Source of the DNA: an uncultured Peptococcaceae bacterium
GTDB lineage: Bacteria > Bacillota > Desulfotomaculia > Desulfotomaculales > Desulfallaceae
Assembly (NCBI GenBank): GCA_913064925.1
Contig: CAJYBN010000088.1
Coordinates: forward strand, 1-11,108
Length of the DNA stretch: 11,108 bases
Reading direction: 5' to 3'
A model generated the notes under the pieces. That model was not told the DNA's origin. It did not search any database and saw only the letters and a list, made by a program, of their open reading frames with translations. How positions within the stretch are numbered: the first letter of the stretch is position 1; each line of letters starts with the position of its first letter. The position numbers were made by a program, and so were the translations under genes. Positions 1 through 6,047 of this stretch are shown piece by piece.

Positions 1-7
1 GCTCCAA
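1..7 (-). CDS. rluB: Probable start of rluB (pseudouridine synthase), cut by window edge
   Basis: Only the first codons are visible. On the minus strand a perfect Shine-Dalgarno (GGGAGGTGA, 22-14) is followed six bases later by TTG GAG C at 7-1, which would read Met-Glu-(Arg or Leu). Many clostridial RluB-type 23S rRNA pseudouridine synthases begin Met-Glu-Arg-Leu-Gln, and rluB commonly follows spmA-spmB in spore-forming Firmicutes. The identity therefore rests on seven bases, the ribosome binding site and gene order, and is an inference. A second TTG at 10-8 is in the same frame. An ATG at 24-22 is in another frame and overlaps the Shine-Dalgarno, so it is a poor start. Confidence 0.42.
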
Positions 8-82
8 CAAGGCTCACCTCCCATAAAATTATTTTACCACCTCCCGGCCCAATAAAAAAAACCCTTAAGAAGGTCAGAGTGT

Positions 83-102
83 CAATAAAAAGCAATAAAA
101 AG
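83..102. repeat. Two perfect 10-bp tandem repeats (caataaaaag)
   Basis: The decamer caataaaaag occurs twice head to tail. On the minus strand it reads as a T-rich tract (CTTTTTATTG twice) just after the 3' stem of the candidate structured RNA. It may act as a termination or pausing region for that RNA, or simply be low-complexity spacer. No function can be assigned. Confidence 0.6.
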
Positions 103-108
103 CACTTC

Positions 109-318
109 CCGGGCCGGTGTTCGCTTCCTGCACGCGCCTCCCGGCTCCGTTCCTTTGCTTCGTCAAGAGTTACCCGGCGTTTCGTACCTCGTTTACTTTT
201 AGGAAACGGAAAGCGCCTGCCAGAGTTTATCGAAAGCCTGGCGCCCATCCACGGGTGTGTTTTCCGGTTTTGCTCCTTTACGGCACCAAAAGGTGTTTCC
301 TGCGCTTCATGCCCAGCT
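109..318 (-). ncRNA. Candidate structured noncoding RNA between spmB and rluB (possibly raiA motif)
   Basis: This stretch lacks a convincing protein gene but has several complementary segments on the minus strand. There is a local hairpin CACC-TTTT-GGTG (295-284), a stem GCGCC/GGCGC (244-240 with 217-213; CCAG/CTGG at 241-238 with 222-219 is an alternative), a long-range GGAAAC/GTTTCC pairing (300-295 with 207-202) that encloses both, and a 3' stem CCGGG/CCCGG (144-140 with 113-109). Between stems lie A-rich unpaired-looking segments, for example GGAGCAAAACCGGAAAACAC and AAGTAAACGAGGTACGAAAC, as in conserved riboswitch or ribozyme cores. The 3' end runs into a T-rich tract. Size (about 210 nt), host group and these segments remind me of the raiA motif RNA of Firmicutes, but this is from memory and unverified. 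Boundaries are approximate. It might be cotranscribed with spmB, independent, or a leader of rluB. Confidence 0.5.
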
Positions 319-340
319 GCTAATCAAAGCCGATGGTCTT

Positions 341-874
341 TTAACCAAAAACCTTATGACATATATAAACTGAAGCCACCAAAGTGGTAAAGTCGGCGGT
401 GAGCCCGGAAATAATGGAATAGCGGTAACGGGAAATGCCCACAGAGCCGAAATACAAAGTTAGCACGTAAAAGGTGGTATCGGAACTACCCTGCATGGTA
501 GAAACCAGGCGGCCGATAAAGCTGTCGGGCCCGTCTGTCTTGATTATGTCCGTGGCAATACCTAGTGCTGCGCCGCCGGACAGGGGACGCATGATGGCGT
601 GGGGTAGCACTTCGGCGGGTACGCCCACTTTGTCCAGCACGGGTGCACAAATACCTACCAGCATATCCAGCGCGCCCGAGGCCCGGAAAACGCTAATGGC
701 CACCAGCATGGCCACCAGGTAAGGAATGGTTTTTATAGCCGTGCCAAAGCCGTCCTCCGCTCCCTCCACGAAGGTTTCAAAAACACTCACGCCCCTTATC
801 ATGGCAATCAGCGGTACCAGCAGCAAAACAACGGGAATGGCCCAACGGGAAAGATCGGATACTATGCCGAACAT
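341..874 (-). CDS. spmB: Spore maturation protein B (SpmB)
   Basis: Predicted 177-residue integral membrane protein of the nucleoside-recognition (Gate) domain family, the usual SpmB length. In Bacillus subtilis SpmA and SpmB are needed for proper spore core dehydration and heat resistance; the transported substrate, if any, is not established. Hydrophobic segments lie near residues 12-26, 50-65, 71-83 and 155-172. Typical family blocks are RPLSGGAALG (96-105) and QGSSDTTFYV (128-137). The start is ATG at 874; its Shine-Dalgarno (AAGGGGTGG) overlaps the last codons of spmA, and only seven bases separate the genes, so the pair is cotranscribed and probably translationally coupled. It should share the sigma-E-type promoter in front of spmA. 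The protein looks complete and its stop (TAA, 343-341) is followed by the candidate structured RNA. Confidence 0.95.
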   Translation of the reverse strand: MFGIVSDLSRWAIPVVLLLVPLIAMIRGVSVFETFVEGAEDGFGTAIKTIPYLVAMLVAISVFRASGALDMLVGICAPVLDKVGVPAEVLPHAIMRPLSGGAALGIATDIIKTDGPDSFIGRLVSTMQGSSDTTFYVLTLYFGSVGISRYRYSIISGLTADFTTLVASVYICHKVFG

Positions 875-881
875 TTTGGCA

Positions 882-1472
882 TTACCACCCCTTACTGTAC
901 AGGTAGCGCAGAATCCTGTCCATAATGATGGCCGCCGTCATGCCCGCCGCCGTGGCAAAGATGGTGGTTCCCACTATTTCTGTGGGGTCCGAAGAACCAT
1001 ATATGAGCCTTATACCGATGATGGTGGTTGGTATCAAGGTGATGCAAGAAGTATTCAAGGCCAAAAAAGTGCACATGGCGTCGGTAGCCGTTTTGGGATC
1101 GCCCCGGTTAAGCTTTTGCAGTTCCTGCATGGCGATTAAGCCCATGGGTGTAGCGGCATTACCCAAGCCCAGTATGTTGGCGCTCAAGTTCATCACTATG
1201 GCCCCCATGGCGGGGTGCTTGCGGGGAATGCCGGGGAAAAGGAAATTGGTTATGGGCTGCACCATGCGCGCCAGCGCCCGGACTAACCCGGCGGCTTCGG
1301 CCAGCTTCATAACGCCCAGCCAAAAAGTGATTATGGCAATCAAGTCGATAGCCGTCTGCACCGCCACCTGCGCCCCTTCCAGAGCGGCCTTGGTGACAAC
1401 TTCCACGTGACCGTTGGCCGCAGCTACCAAAATGCCGACCACCATCATACCCAGCCAAATGTAATTGACCAT
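882..1472 (-). CDS. spmA: Spore maturation protein A (SpmA)
   Basis: Predicted 196-residue membrane protein, close to the known SpmA length, with the nucleoside-recognition (Gate) fold. It is the partner of SpmB in spore core dehydration during sporulation. The diagnostic block NLSANILGLGNAATPMGL (95-112) is intact. Membrane segments are visible near residues 4-19, 40-56, 88-104, 142-157 and 167-184. ATG at 1472 is preceded by a strong GGAGGAG ribosome binding site. The gene is the first of a two-gene operon with spmB. Upstream are a sigma-E-like promoter (1530-1502) and the terminator of the ClC gene. In B. subtilis spmA-spmB follow dacB; no D-alanyl-D-alanine carboxypeptidase gene is present here. 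Confidence 0.96.
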   Translation of the reverse strand: MVNYIWLGMMVVGILVAAANGHVEVVTKAALEGAQVAVQTAIDLIAIITFWLGVMKLAEAAGLVRALARMVQPITNFLFPGIPRKHPAMGAIVMNLSANILGLGNAATPMGLIAMQELQKLNRGDPKTATDAMCTFLALNTSCITLIPTTIIGIRLIYGSSDPTEIVGTTIFATAAGMTAAIIMDRILRYLYSKGW

Positions 1473-1501
1473 TTTTTCTCCTCCGCCCGTTTACTACTAA
1501 C

Positions 1502-1530
1502 AAGTTATGATCGGGTTGTCCCAAATATGA
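1502..1530 (-). promoter_or_regulatory. Candidate sigma-E promoter for spmA-spmB
   Basis: The minus strand reads TCATATT (1530-1524), a 14-bp spacer, then CATAACTT (1509-1502). This fits the Bacillus mother-cell sigma-E pattern (-35 near kmATATT, -10 near CATACAnT, spacing 13-15), with CATAAC instead of CATACA. Transcription would begin about 24 bp before the spmA ATG, leaving room for the GGAGGAG site. B. subtilis spmA-spmB are known members of the sigma-E regulon, which agrees. The -35 element directly abuts the T-tract of the upstream terminator. Confidence 0.65.
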
Positions 1531-1560
1531 AAAAAATTCCGCAGCCATGGCTGCGGAATT
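1530..1560 (-). terminator. Strong intrinsic terminator after the ClC gene
   Basis: A perfect 26-bp palindrome (1535-1560; arms AATTCCGCAGCCA and its complement) can fold into a GC-rich hairpin of up to about 11 bp with a CATG loop. On the minus strand it is followed by seven T residues (1536-1530). Its orientation and position, about 50 bp after the ClC stop codon and before spmA, show that it ends the ClC transcript and separates it from the sporulation operon. Confidence 0.92.
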
Positions 1561-1608
1561 CGCGCTTGTTCTCTGGTGTTTCGCTCGCCGCGGCCGACCC
1601 GGCTCTTT

Positions 1609-3384
1609 TTACAAGGCCGCAGTTTTGCTTTCGGTATGCCCGCCGGCCAGGCCTTCTTCCAGTTCGTCTTCCTGCAGTAAGCCCGTGGTATAAGCATTAA
1701 TTATATCCGTACGGGTTACCAGCCCGATTATTCTCTGCGGGTTATCGGCATCCACCACGGGCAACCTGCCGATATTGTGCTCTTTCATTTTCTTTACCGC
1801 CGCGCTGATAGTTTCATAAGGCGTTACGGTTATCAAGCGGTGCACCGCCAGCTCATTCACCGGCCGCCTTGTATTACCCAGCTGCATGGCTTGCTCCAGC
1901 TCGTCCCTGGTAATGATGCCCGTTACGCTGCCTTTTTCGTTTACCAAAGGAAAGCCGTGGTGCGGGCTGTCCTGCACTTGCTTCCAGGCCTGCTGCAGGG
2001 AAAACCAGGTGGGGATGGTTTCAATTTGCGCAGTCATGACGTCTTTCACCAGCACGTTTTTCAAAACGTCGGGCCGCCTGGCCGCCTCGATGTCCAGCCC
2101 TCGCCTGATTAACTTGACCACGTATATATTATGCGGGTACAAGGTGCTGGCCACTACGGAACTGGCAATACAAGCAATCATGAGGGGTAAAATAATGCGG
2201 TAATCATTACTCATCTCGAACAGCATGATGATGGCCGTCATGGGAGCGTGGGCGCTGCCGGCTATAACACTGCCCATCCCCACCAGAGCATACGCGGCGG
2301 GCGCGGCAGCAATACCGGGAAACAAAAGGTGAAAAATATGCCCGACCGTGGCGCCCAGCATGGCACCCATAAACAACCCCGGCGCAAAAACACCGCCGGA
2401 GCTTCCGGAACCTATGGTTATGGATGTGGCCAGCAGCTTGACAATAATTAGCGCTGCGGTAATGTTTAACACCATTTGACCGGTTATGGCCTGTTCTATG
2501 GTTTCAAAGCCTACCCCGTAAACCTGCGGGAAGTAAAGGCCGATGCCTCCCACCAGCAGCCCTCCCAGTGCAGGCTTAAGGTAGTCCGGCACCCGATGGC
2601 AAAGATTGAAAATATCTTCCACTTTGTAAAACACTTTGATGTACAACACGCAAAATAAGCCGCAGGCGATACCCAGCAGGGCGTAAAACAACAGTTCGGC
2701 GGGGTGGTGCATGGCGTATGAGGGGACGGTAAAAGCCGGGTTGTCCCCGAAAAATATTATCCCGATAACCGCCGCGGTTACCGAGGATATAATAATCATC
2801 ATCAAGTGGCTGCCCTTAAAATCCCCCAGAATCACTTCCAGGGCAAAAAGCACACCGCCAATAGGCGCGTTGAATGTGGCGGCTATGCCTCCAGCGGCGC
2901 CGCAGGCCACCAGTGCTTTCATCTTACGAGCCGGCACCTTCAGCACTTGCCCTACCACGGAACCAATGGCCGCACCCATGTGCACTATGGGCCCCACGCG
3001 CCCGGCGGAACCGCCCGACCCGATGCAAATGGCGGATGCCAGGGCCTTGACCGGCACTACCCTGGGACGGATGAAGCCGCCGCGCACGGCAACCGCCCCT
3101 ATTACTTCCCCTACTCCCGGGCCCCTGGTTTCACGGGCAAGAAAATAAGTAAGCGGCCCCACCACCAGGCCACCCGCCATAGGCAAAAGCACAACGTAAT
3201 ATTGCCCCAGGAAGGATAAGACTTCTCCCCCCTGTTGAAAAAAAACCTCGTTGCATATCGTTATCAGTTTGCGAAAAACCACTGCGCCCAGGCCGGTGCA
3301 CACGCCTACCAGCACAGCCAGGGTCACCCGGTATATCTGCTCGTAAAATTTTCGCCTTGCCAGAACGCGCTTTGTTGTCTGCAT
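1609..3384 (-). CDS. ClC-type anion channel/transporter with C-terminal CBS pair, lacking both coupling glutamates
   Basis: This 591-residue protein has the ClC core (about 15-430) and two CBS domains (about 445-505 and 513-567), the latter commonly nucleotide-responsive. Signature loops are RGPGVGEVI (87-95), GSGGSAGRVGP (122-132), GVFAP (331-335) and Tyr421 at the central anion site. In E. coli ClC-ec1 the second loop reads GREGP, with Glu148 as gate and proton relay; here the residue is Val130 (codon GTG, 2997-2995). The position matching the inner proton glutamate, Glu203, is Val184 (ALEV, 181-184). The selectivity serine (Ser107 in ClC-ec1) is Pro89, as in plant nitrate-selective CLCa. 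From established ClC biochemistry this predicts uncoupled, passive anion conduction, perhaps with altered selectivity; that is inference. ATG at 3384 has only a weak AAGG upstream. It follows the FAD oxidoreductase gene with no obvious terminator between. Confidence 0.93.
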   Translation of the reverse strand: MQTTKRVLARRKFYEQIYRVTLAVLVGVCTGLGAVVFRKLITICNEVFFQQGGEVLSFLGQYYVVLLPMAGGLVVGPLTYFLARETRGPGVGEVIGAVAVRGGFIRPRVVPVKALASAICIGSGGSAGRVGPIVHMGAAIGSVVGQVLKVPARKMKALVACGAAGGIAATFNAPIGGVLFALEVILGDFKGSHLMMIIISSVTAAVIGIIFFGDNPAFTVPSYAMHHPAELLFYALLGIACGLFCVLYIKVFYKVEDIFNLCHRVPDYLKPALGGLLVGGIGLYFPQVYGVGFETIEQAITGQMVLNITAALIIVKLLATSITIGSGSSGGVFAPGLFMGAMLGATVGHIFHLLFPGIAAAPAAYALVGMGSVIAGSAHAPMTAIIMLFEMSNDYRIILPLMIACIASSVVASTLYPHNIYVVKLIRRGLDIEAARRPDVLKNVLVKDVMTAQIETIPTWFSLQQAWKQVQDSPHHGFPLVNEKGSVTGIITRDELEQAMQLGNTRRPVNELAVHRLITVTPYETISAAVKKMKEHNIGRLPVVDADNPQRIIGLVTRTDIINAYTTGLLQEDELEEGLAGGHTESKTAAL

Positions 3385-3403
3385 GGTAACGCAACCTTAA
3401 AAC

Positions 3404-3432
3404 GTTATATTCCGTTGCTTAAATTATTTCTA
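3404..3432 (-). promoter_or_regulatory. Possible sigma-A promoter for the ClC gene
   Basis: On the minus strand TAGAAA (3432-3427) is separated by 17 bp from TATAAC (3409-3404), 20 bp before the ClC start codon. The -10 matches TATAAT at five of six positions, the -35 matches TTGACA at four of six. The region is AT-rich compared with its surroundings. It would let the ClC gene be transcribed without the upstream FAD gene, but a TSS this close to the ATG leaves a very short leader. Confidence 0.4.
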
Positions 3433-3480
3433 TACCCGGGCGGCAAACCCTGCAGAAAAAGCTTGAAAATTAGCATGCGG

Positions 3481-4761
3481 TCAGTGGTTAACTATTCTTT
3501 TAGCAAATATCCTCGATAATCCCGTACGTCGTACTCTTTCCCGTATTGAAGCCGTGTCGGTGGTATACAGGCCTTTTTGTTTCATTCTTTCGAAATAAAC
3601 CGAGCCGGAAAAGGTATACTTTTTAGTCATTCCCTCCTCCTGCATGTTGGCGTGCATGAAGGCTATGATATCTCCCGCTGCAAGTTCAACGGGCAGCACC
3701 AGCGGTTCCTTCCCGGCCAGGAGCCGGACTGCGTTATGCCCGGCCAGCAAGCCGGTGATGATGGCTTCCGTGTGACCCACCAGCGGGCCGGTTTTCTCCC
3801 CGGCGCAAAACAAGTTATGCACCCCCTTCACCTGCAGGGTATCGTCGCAGTGGCACATGGCCATAAAGCGCACCGAATTACCCCTGCCGCCGGAATAGGG
3901 ATCGGCATACCGGGCATTGGTAAACCCCGGCAGGGAGCGCAAGACGTCCAGCGGGAAAAAGGGAGTCATTAATTTAGCATGTCCCGTATCCAGAATCACC
4001 AAGTTGCGGGCATATTCCTCCAGCGCGTACTGCTGGCAGGCCTTGCTGCTCAGCAGGTCGACCTTATGCATTTTCGGGGGCAAAGGTATGATCAGCACGC
4101 CGTCTTGTTCCAGCTTTTGCACCAGATGTTGATCCAGCGAGTTCTTGTCCAGCTTGCAGGAGCCGCTCATGGCTTCAAAAGAGGGAAAATCGTGGCCAGC
4201 TGTGATTTCAGGCAGCCCGGCCTTGGCTGCCAGGCTTACCCGGGGCCCGAAAGTAGGACAGCGCAAAATGCACATGGCACAACCGGTGCCGAACCGGGTA
4301 CAGTTTTTGGCCGGCCCCGCCGTGCCCGTAGCGTCAACGAAAGCATCCCCGCGAATGACATCGTTGCCTGAGGTAACAATTCCTTTAATGTAACCTGCGC
4401 TGACAAAAACCTCCGTAGCCCTGCACTGCAACCTGACTTCGACGCCGCAACGGGTCAAAAACCTGCGCATCGCGAGTTCTATCTTTGTAACGTCGTAAAG
4501 TAAGGCGTGCTTGTGGCCGGGAAAATCAACCGATTTATGCCTGGCTACCGAGTCGATCAACCGCACCAGCTCTTCGCCGCCCAGCGCCCCGGCTTCCTCC
4601 AGGGCGGTAAAACGGCCGTTGTTGCGCATGATGCCGCCCACCAACCCGGTTCCCAGCAGCATATCAGTCCTTTCTAACAATACCACCTCGGCCCCCGCCA
4701 TCTTGGCCGCATAAGCAGAGGCACATCCTGCCCAGCCGCCGCCCGCCACGATCACCTTCAT
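3481..4761 (-). CDS. FAD-dependent oxidoreductase (GidA/TrmFO-like fold) with four-cysteine cluster
   Basis: Predicted 426-residue flavoprotein. The N-terminus carries a Rossmann FAD motif (GGGWAG, 7-12) and an acidic residue after strand 2 (LLERTD, 28-33). The second signature is ATGTAGP (144-150), and the C-terminal FAD block is AGEKTGP with GHTEAIITGLLAG (320-341), reminiscent of MnmG/TrmFO-type enzymes. Right after the ATG motif lie Cys154, Cys161, Cys164 and Cys168 (C-x6-C-x2-C-x3-C), plus Cys303/Cys305 near the active region. This could bind a metal or Fe-S cluster, or act as redox cysteines; the substrate is unknown. It lacks the full length of MnmG (about 620 residues). The start is ATG at 4761, after a GGGGAGGA site six bases upstream; a longer frame opening at 4857 would run across the ytfJ terminator and is unlikely. 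Neighbours do not reveal its role. Confidence 0.85.
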   Translation of the reverse strand: MKVIVAGGGWAGCASAYAAKMAGAEVVLLERTDMLLGTGLVGGIMRNNGRFTALEEAGALGGEELVRLIDSVARHKSVDFPGHKHALLYDVTKIELAMRRFLTRCGVEVRLQCRATEVFVSAGYIKGIVTSGNDVIRGDAFVDATGTAGPAKNCTRFGTGCAMCILRCPTFGPRVSLAAKAGLPEITAGHDFPSFEAMSGSCKLDKNSLDQHLVQKLEQDGVLIIPLPPKMHKVDLLSSKACQQYALEEYARNLVILDTGHAKLMTPFFPLDVLRSLPGFTNARYADPYSGGRGNSVRFMAMCHCDDTLQVKGVHNLFCAGEKTGPLVGHTEAIITGLLAGHNAVRLLAGKEPLVLPVELAAGDIIAFMHANMQEEGMTKKYTFSGSVYFERMKQKGLYTTDTASIRERVRRTGLSRIFAKRIVNH

Positions 4762-4833
4762 GATTCGTCCTCCCCGGAAGGGAAACATCCCGTAAATTAT
4801 CATATTCCGCCGGACCGCCAAATTTGCTTGGCC

Positions 4834-4859
4834 AAAAAAAGCCTGCTTTTCAAGCAAGC
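4834..4859 (-). terminator. Intrinsic terminator after ytfJ
   Basis: The minus strand has GCTTGCTT (4859-4852), a three-base loop and AAGCAGGC (4848-4841), an eight-pair stem with one G-T pair, followed by seven T residues (4840-4834). It lies 13 bp after the ytfJ stop codon and so ends the ytfI-like/ytfJ transcript before the FAD oxidoreductase gene. Confidence 0.9.
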
Positions 4860-4872
4860 CCTTTCCCTCCCA

Positions 4873-5280
4873 TTATTTATCTTCTGCCTTGCGGCTCGCC
4901 AGCATGGATTGTACTTGGCTCAACAACTGCGGCACCAGGTCAATCAGCCTGTCCAGCATGGCATTTCTGTCCACCGGCAGCATGCGCACCTGCCCGTTGC
5001 CGGCCACTAGAAAACCCACCGGCTTCACCGACATGCCTGCGCCGCTGCCTCCGCCAAAGGCGGGTATCTGGTTTTCGCTGCCCTGGCCGCCTTGTGCAGG
5101 CTCGCTCACCGCGAATTCACCGCCCCCGGCCCCGAAGCCGCACGCCACTCTGGAAACTGGGATTATAACGCTCCCGTCGGCAGTTTCCACCGGCTTGCCG
5201 ATGACCGTATTCACGTCCACCATCTCCTTAATGCTTTCCATGGCGGTTTTCATTAGACCTTCGATAGGATGCTGTTCCAT
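4873..5280 (-). CDS. ytfJ: Sporulation protein YtfJ/GerW family
   Basis: Predicted 135-residue protein of the Spore_YtfJ (GerW) family, close to the usual length. Recognisable features are an amphipathic start (MEQHPIEGLMKTAMESIKEM), the conserved strand block GKPVETADGSVIIPVSRV (28-45), a glycine-rich centre (GFGAGGGEF, 48-56) and FGGGSGAGMSVKPVGFLV (75-92). Members are made in the forespore and affect spore properties and germination; the biochemical role is not settled. ATG at 5280 follows a GGGGGTGAGGT site; a longer frame starting at 5331 would overlap the upstream gene by about 47 bp and lacks family similarity. Only four bases separate it from the DUF2953 gene, as in the B. subtilis ytfI-ytfJ pair, and a terminator follows. 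Confidence 0.93.
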   Translation of the reverse strand: MEQHPIEGLMKTAMESIKEMVDVNTVIGKPVETADGSVIIPVSRVACGFGAGGGEFAVSEPAQGGQGSENQIPAFGGGSGAGMSVKPVGFLVAGNGQVRMLPVDRNAMLDRLIDLVPQLLSQVQSMLASRKAEDK

Positions 5281-5284
5281 TACC

Positions 5285-5947
5285 TCACCCCCGTACTTTC
5301 TTGCGGTTCCTGAGATACAACCACCCGGCAAGTATTACTGCACTGATAATATGTCCCAAGCGCAAGCTGAATATGCAGTTCAGGTACACCCGGACCAGGC
5401 AATGGTTGTAGAACGGCATTATTTCCAGTACCGGCCTGGGTGCTGGTTTTTTCACCAACCGGTACAACCCGGAAATAAGGTTGCCTTTGATGATCCATAA
5501 AATGCCTGTGGTAATGCCGGTGAGGTCAGCTTCCTGCAGCCCGATGCCGGTGCGCCAGCAAAACCGGTGCAGCTGCACCGCGGAAAGCAACCGCCGCCCG
5601 GCCGGCGCCATTAAACGGCCCAGCCGGGCCACGCGCCTCAATAGCCAGCATACCCTGGCCGGGGTAAGCAGCATTTTTTCCTCGGCCATTTCTCCCCCCG
5701 GCCGGCCGGCCATTCGGGCACGCAACTTCATCACCGGCAAAAATACCCGATAAAACGACACGACGCCAGCTACGCGCAGGCGCAGCGAAAACAATCCCCA
5801 CAAAAACGACAGGCGGATCCCGTTACCGAACGGCGCGTCGCTGCCTTTTTCGTCTCCCACCGCATAGCGAACATGGACCTTGATGGGTGATACCAGCAGC
5901 AGCAACGACAAGCCCAGCAAGGCTGCCAGCAGCATAATTACTGCCAT
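5285..5947 (-). CDS. ytfI: DUF2953 membrane protein, YtfI-like
   Basis: Predicted 220-residue protein with an N-terminal membrane helix (about 2-21), a basic arginine-rich middle and the diagnostic DUF2953 stretch FCWRTGIGLQEADLTGITTG (about 136-155). A second hydrophobic stretch near the C-terminus (about 195-211, LGHIISAVILAGWLYL) is followed by basic residues. Function is unknown; it regularly precedes ytfJ in spore formers, suggesting a sporulation role by association. I chose ATG at 5947, with GGGGTG six bases upstream and a hydrophobic beginning; an in-frame GTG at 5956 would add three residues and is possible. It is separated from trpS by a terminator and from ytfJ by only four bases. 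Confidence 0.85.
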   Translation of the reverse strand: MAVIMLLAALLGLSLLLLVSPIKVHVRYAVGDEKGSDAPFGNGIRLSFLWGLFSLRLRVAGVVSFYRVFLPVMKLRARMAGRPGGEMAEEKMLLTPARVCWLLRRVARLGRLMAPAGRRLLSAVQLHRFCWRTGIGLQEADLTGITTGILWIIKGNLISGLYRLVKKPAPRPVLEIMPFYNHCLVRVYLNCIFSLRLGHIISAVILAGWLYLRNRKKVRG

Positions 5948-5964
5948 ATCCTGCACCCCGCCCC

Positions 5965-5995
5965 TTATTTTACCGTCGGGCTGTGTAATTTATAC
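5965..5995 (-). promoter_or_regulatory. Possible sigma-F-type promoter for ytfI-ytfJ
   Basis: The minus strand reads GTATA (5995-5991), a 16-bp spacer, then GGTAAAATAA (5974-5965). The Bacillus forespore sigma-F consensus is approximately GyATA-N15/16-GGnnAnAnTn; all fixed positions match except the late T. It lies just after the trpS terminator, so some promoter is expected here, and ytfJ is reported as sigma-F dependent in B. subtilis. The distance to the start codon is short (about 18 bp to ATG 5947), which weakens the call. Confidence 0.38.
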
Positions 5996-6018
5996 GCGAA
6001 GCTCTGCCGGTGCCGGGC

Positions 6019-6042
6019 AAAAAAAACGCCCCGTACCGGGGC
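6019..6042 (-). terminator. Intrinsic terminator after trpS
   Basis: The minus strand has GCCCCG-GTA-CGGGGC (6042-6028), a six-pair GC stem, followed by G and eight T residues (6026-6019). It begins five bases after the trpS stop codon and ends the nucleotidyltransferase/M50/trpS operon. Confidence 0.92.
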
Positions 6043-6047
6043 TTTGT

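Noticed and set aside
54..74. Possible terminator on the minus strand (CCTT-CTT-AAGG followed by eight T)
   Set aside because: The stem has only four pairs, two of them A-T, too weak to call; it may still cause pausing.
57..85. TTGACA at 85-80 on the minus strand as a promoter for rluB
   Set aside because: A perfect -35 hexamer but no -10-like sequence 16-18 bp downstream.
79..390. Plus-strand open frame of about 103 codons
   Set aside because: No recognisable domain, Arg/Ser/Cys-rich composition typical of noise, overlaps the end of spmB and the structured RNA candidate, and no ribosome binding site.
4762..4833. Promoter for the FAD gene using TATGAT or GATAAT near 4798-4804
   Set aside because: A -10-like box is present but no acceptable -35 for sigma-A or sporulation sigma factors could be placed, so it is left uncalled.
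4762..4857. N-terminal extension of the FAD oxidoreductase
   Set aside because: It would cover the ytfJ terminator hairpin, and the FAD-binding strand begins exactly at the ATG at 4761, which has a strong ribosome binding site.
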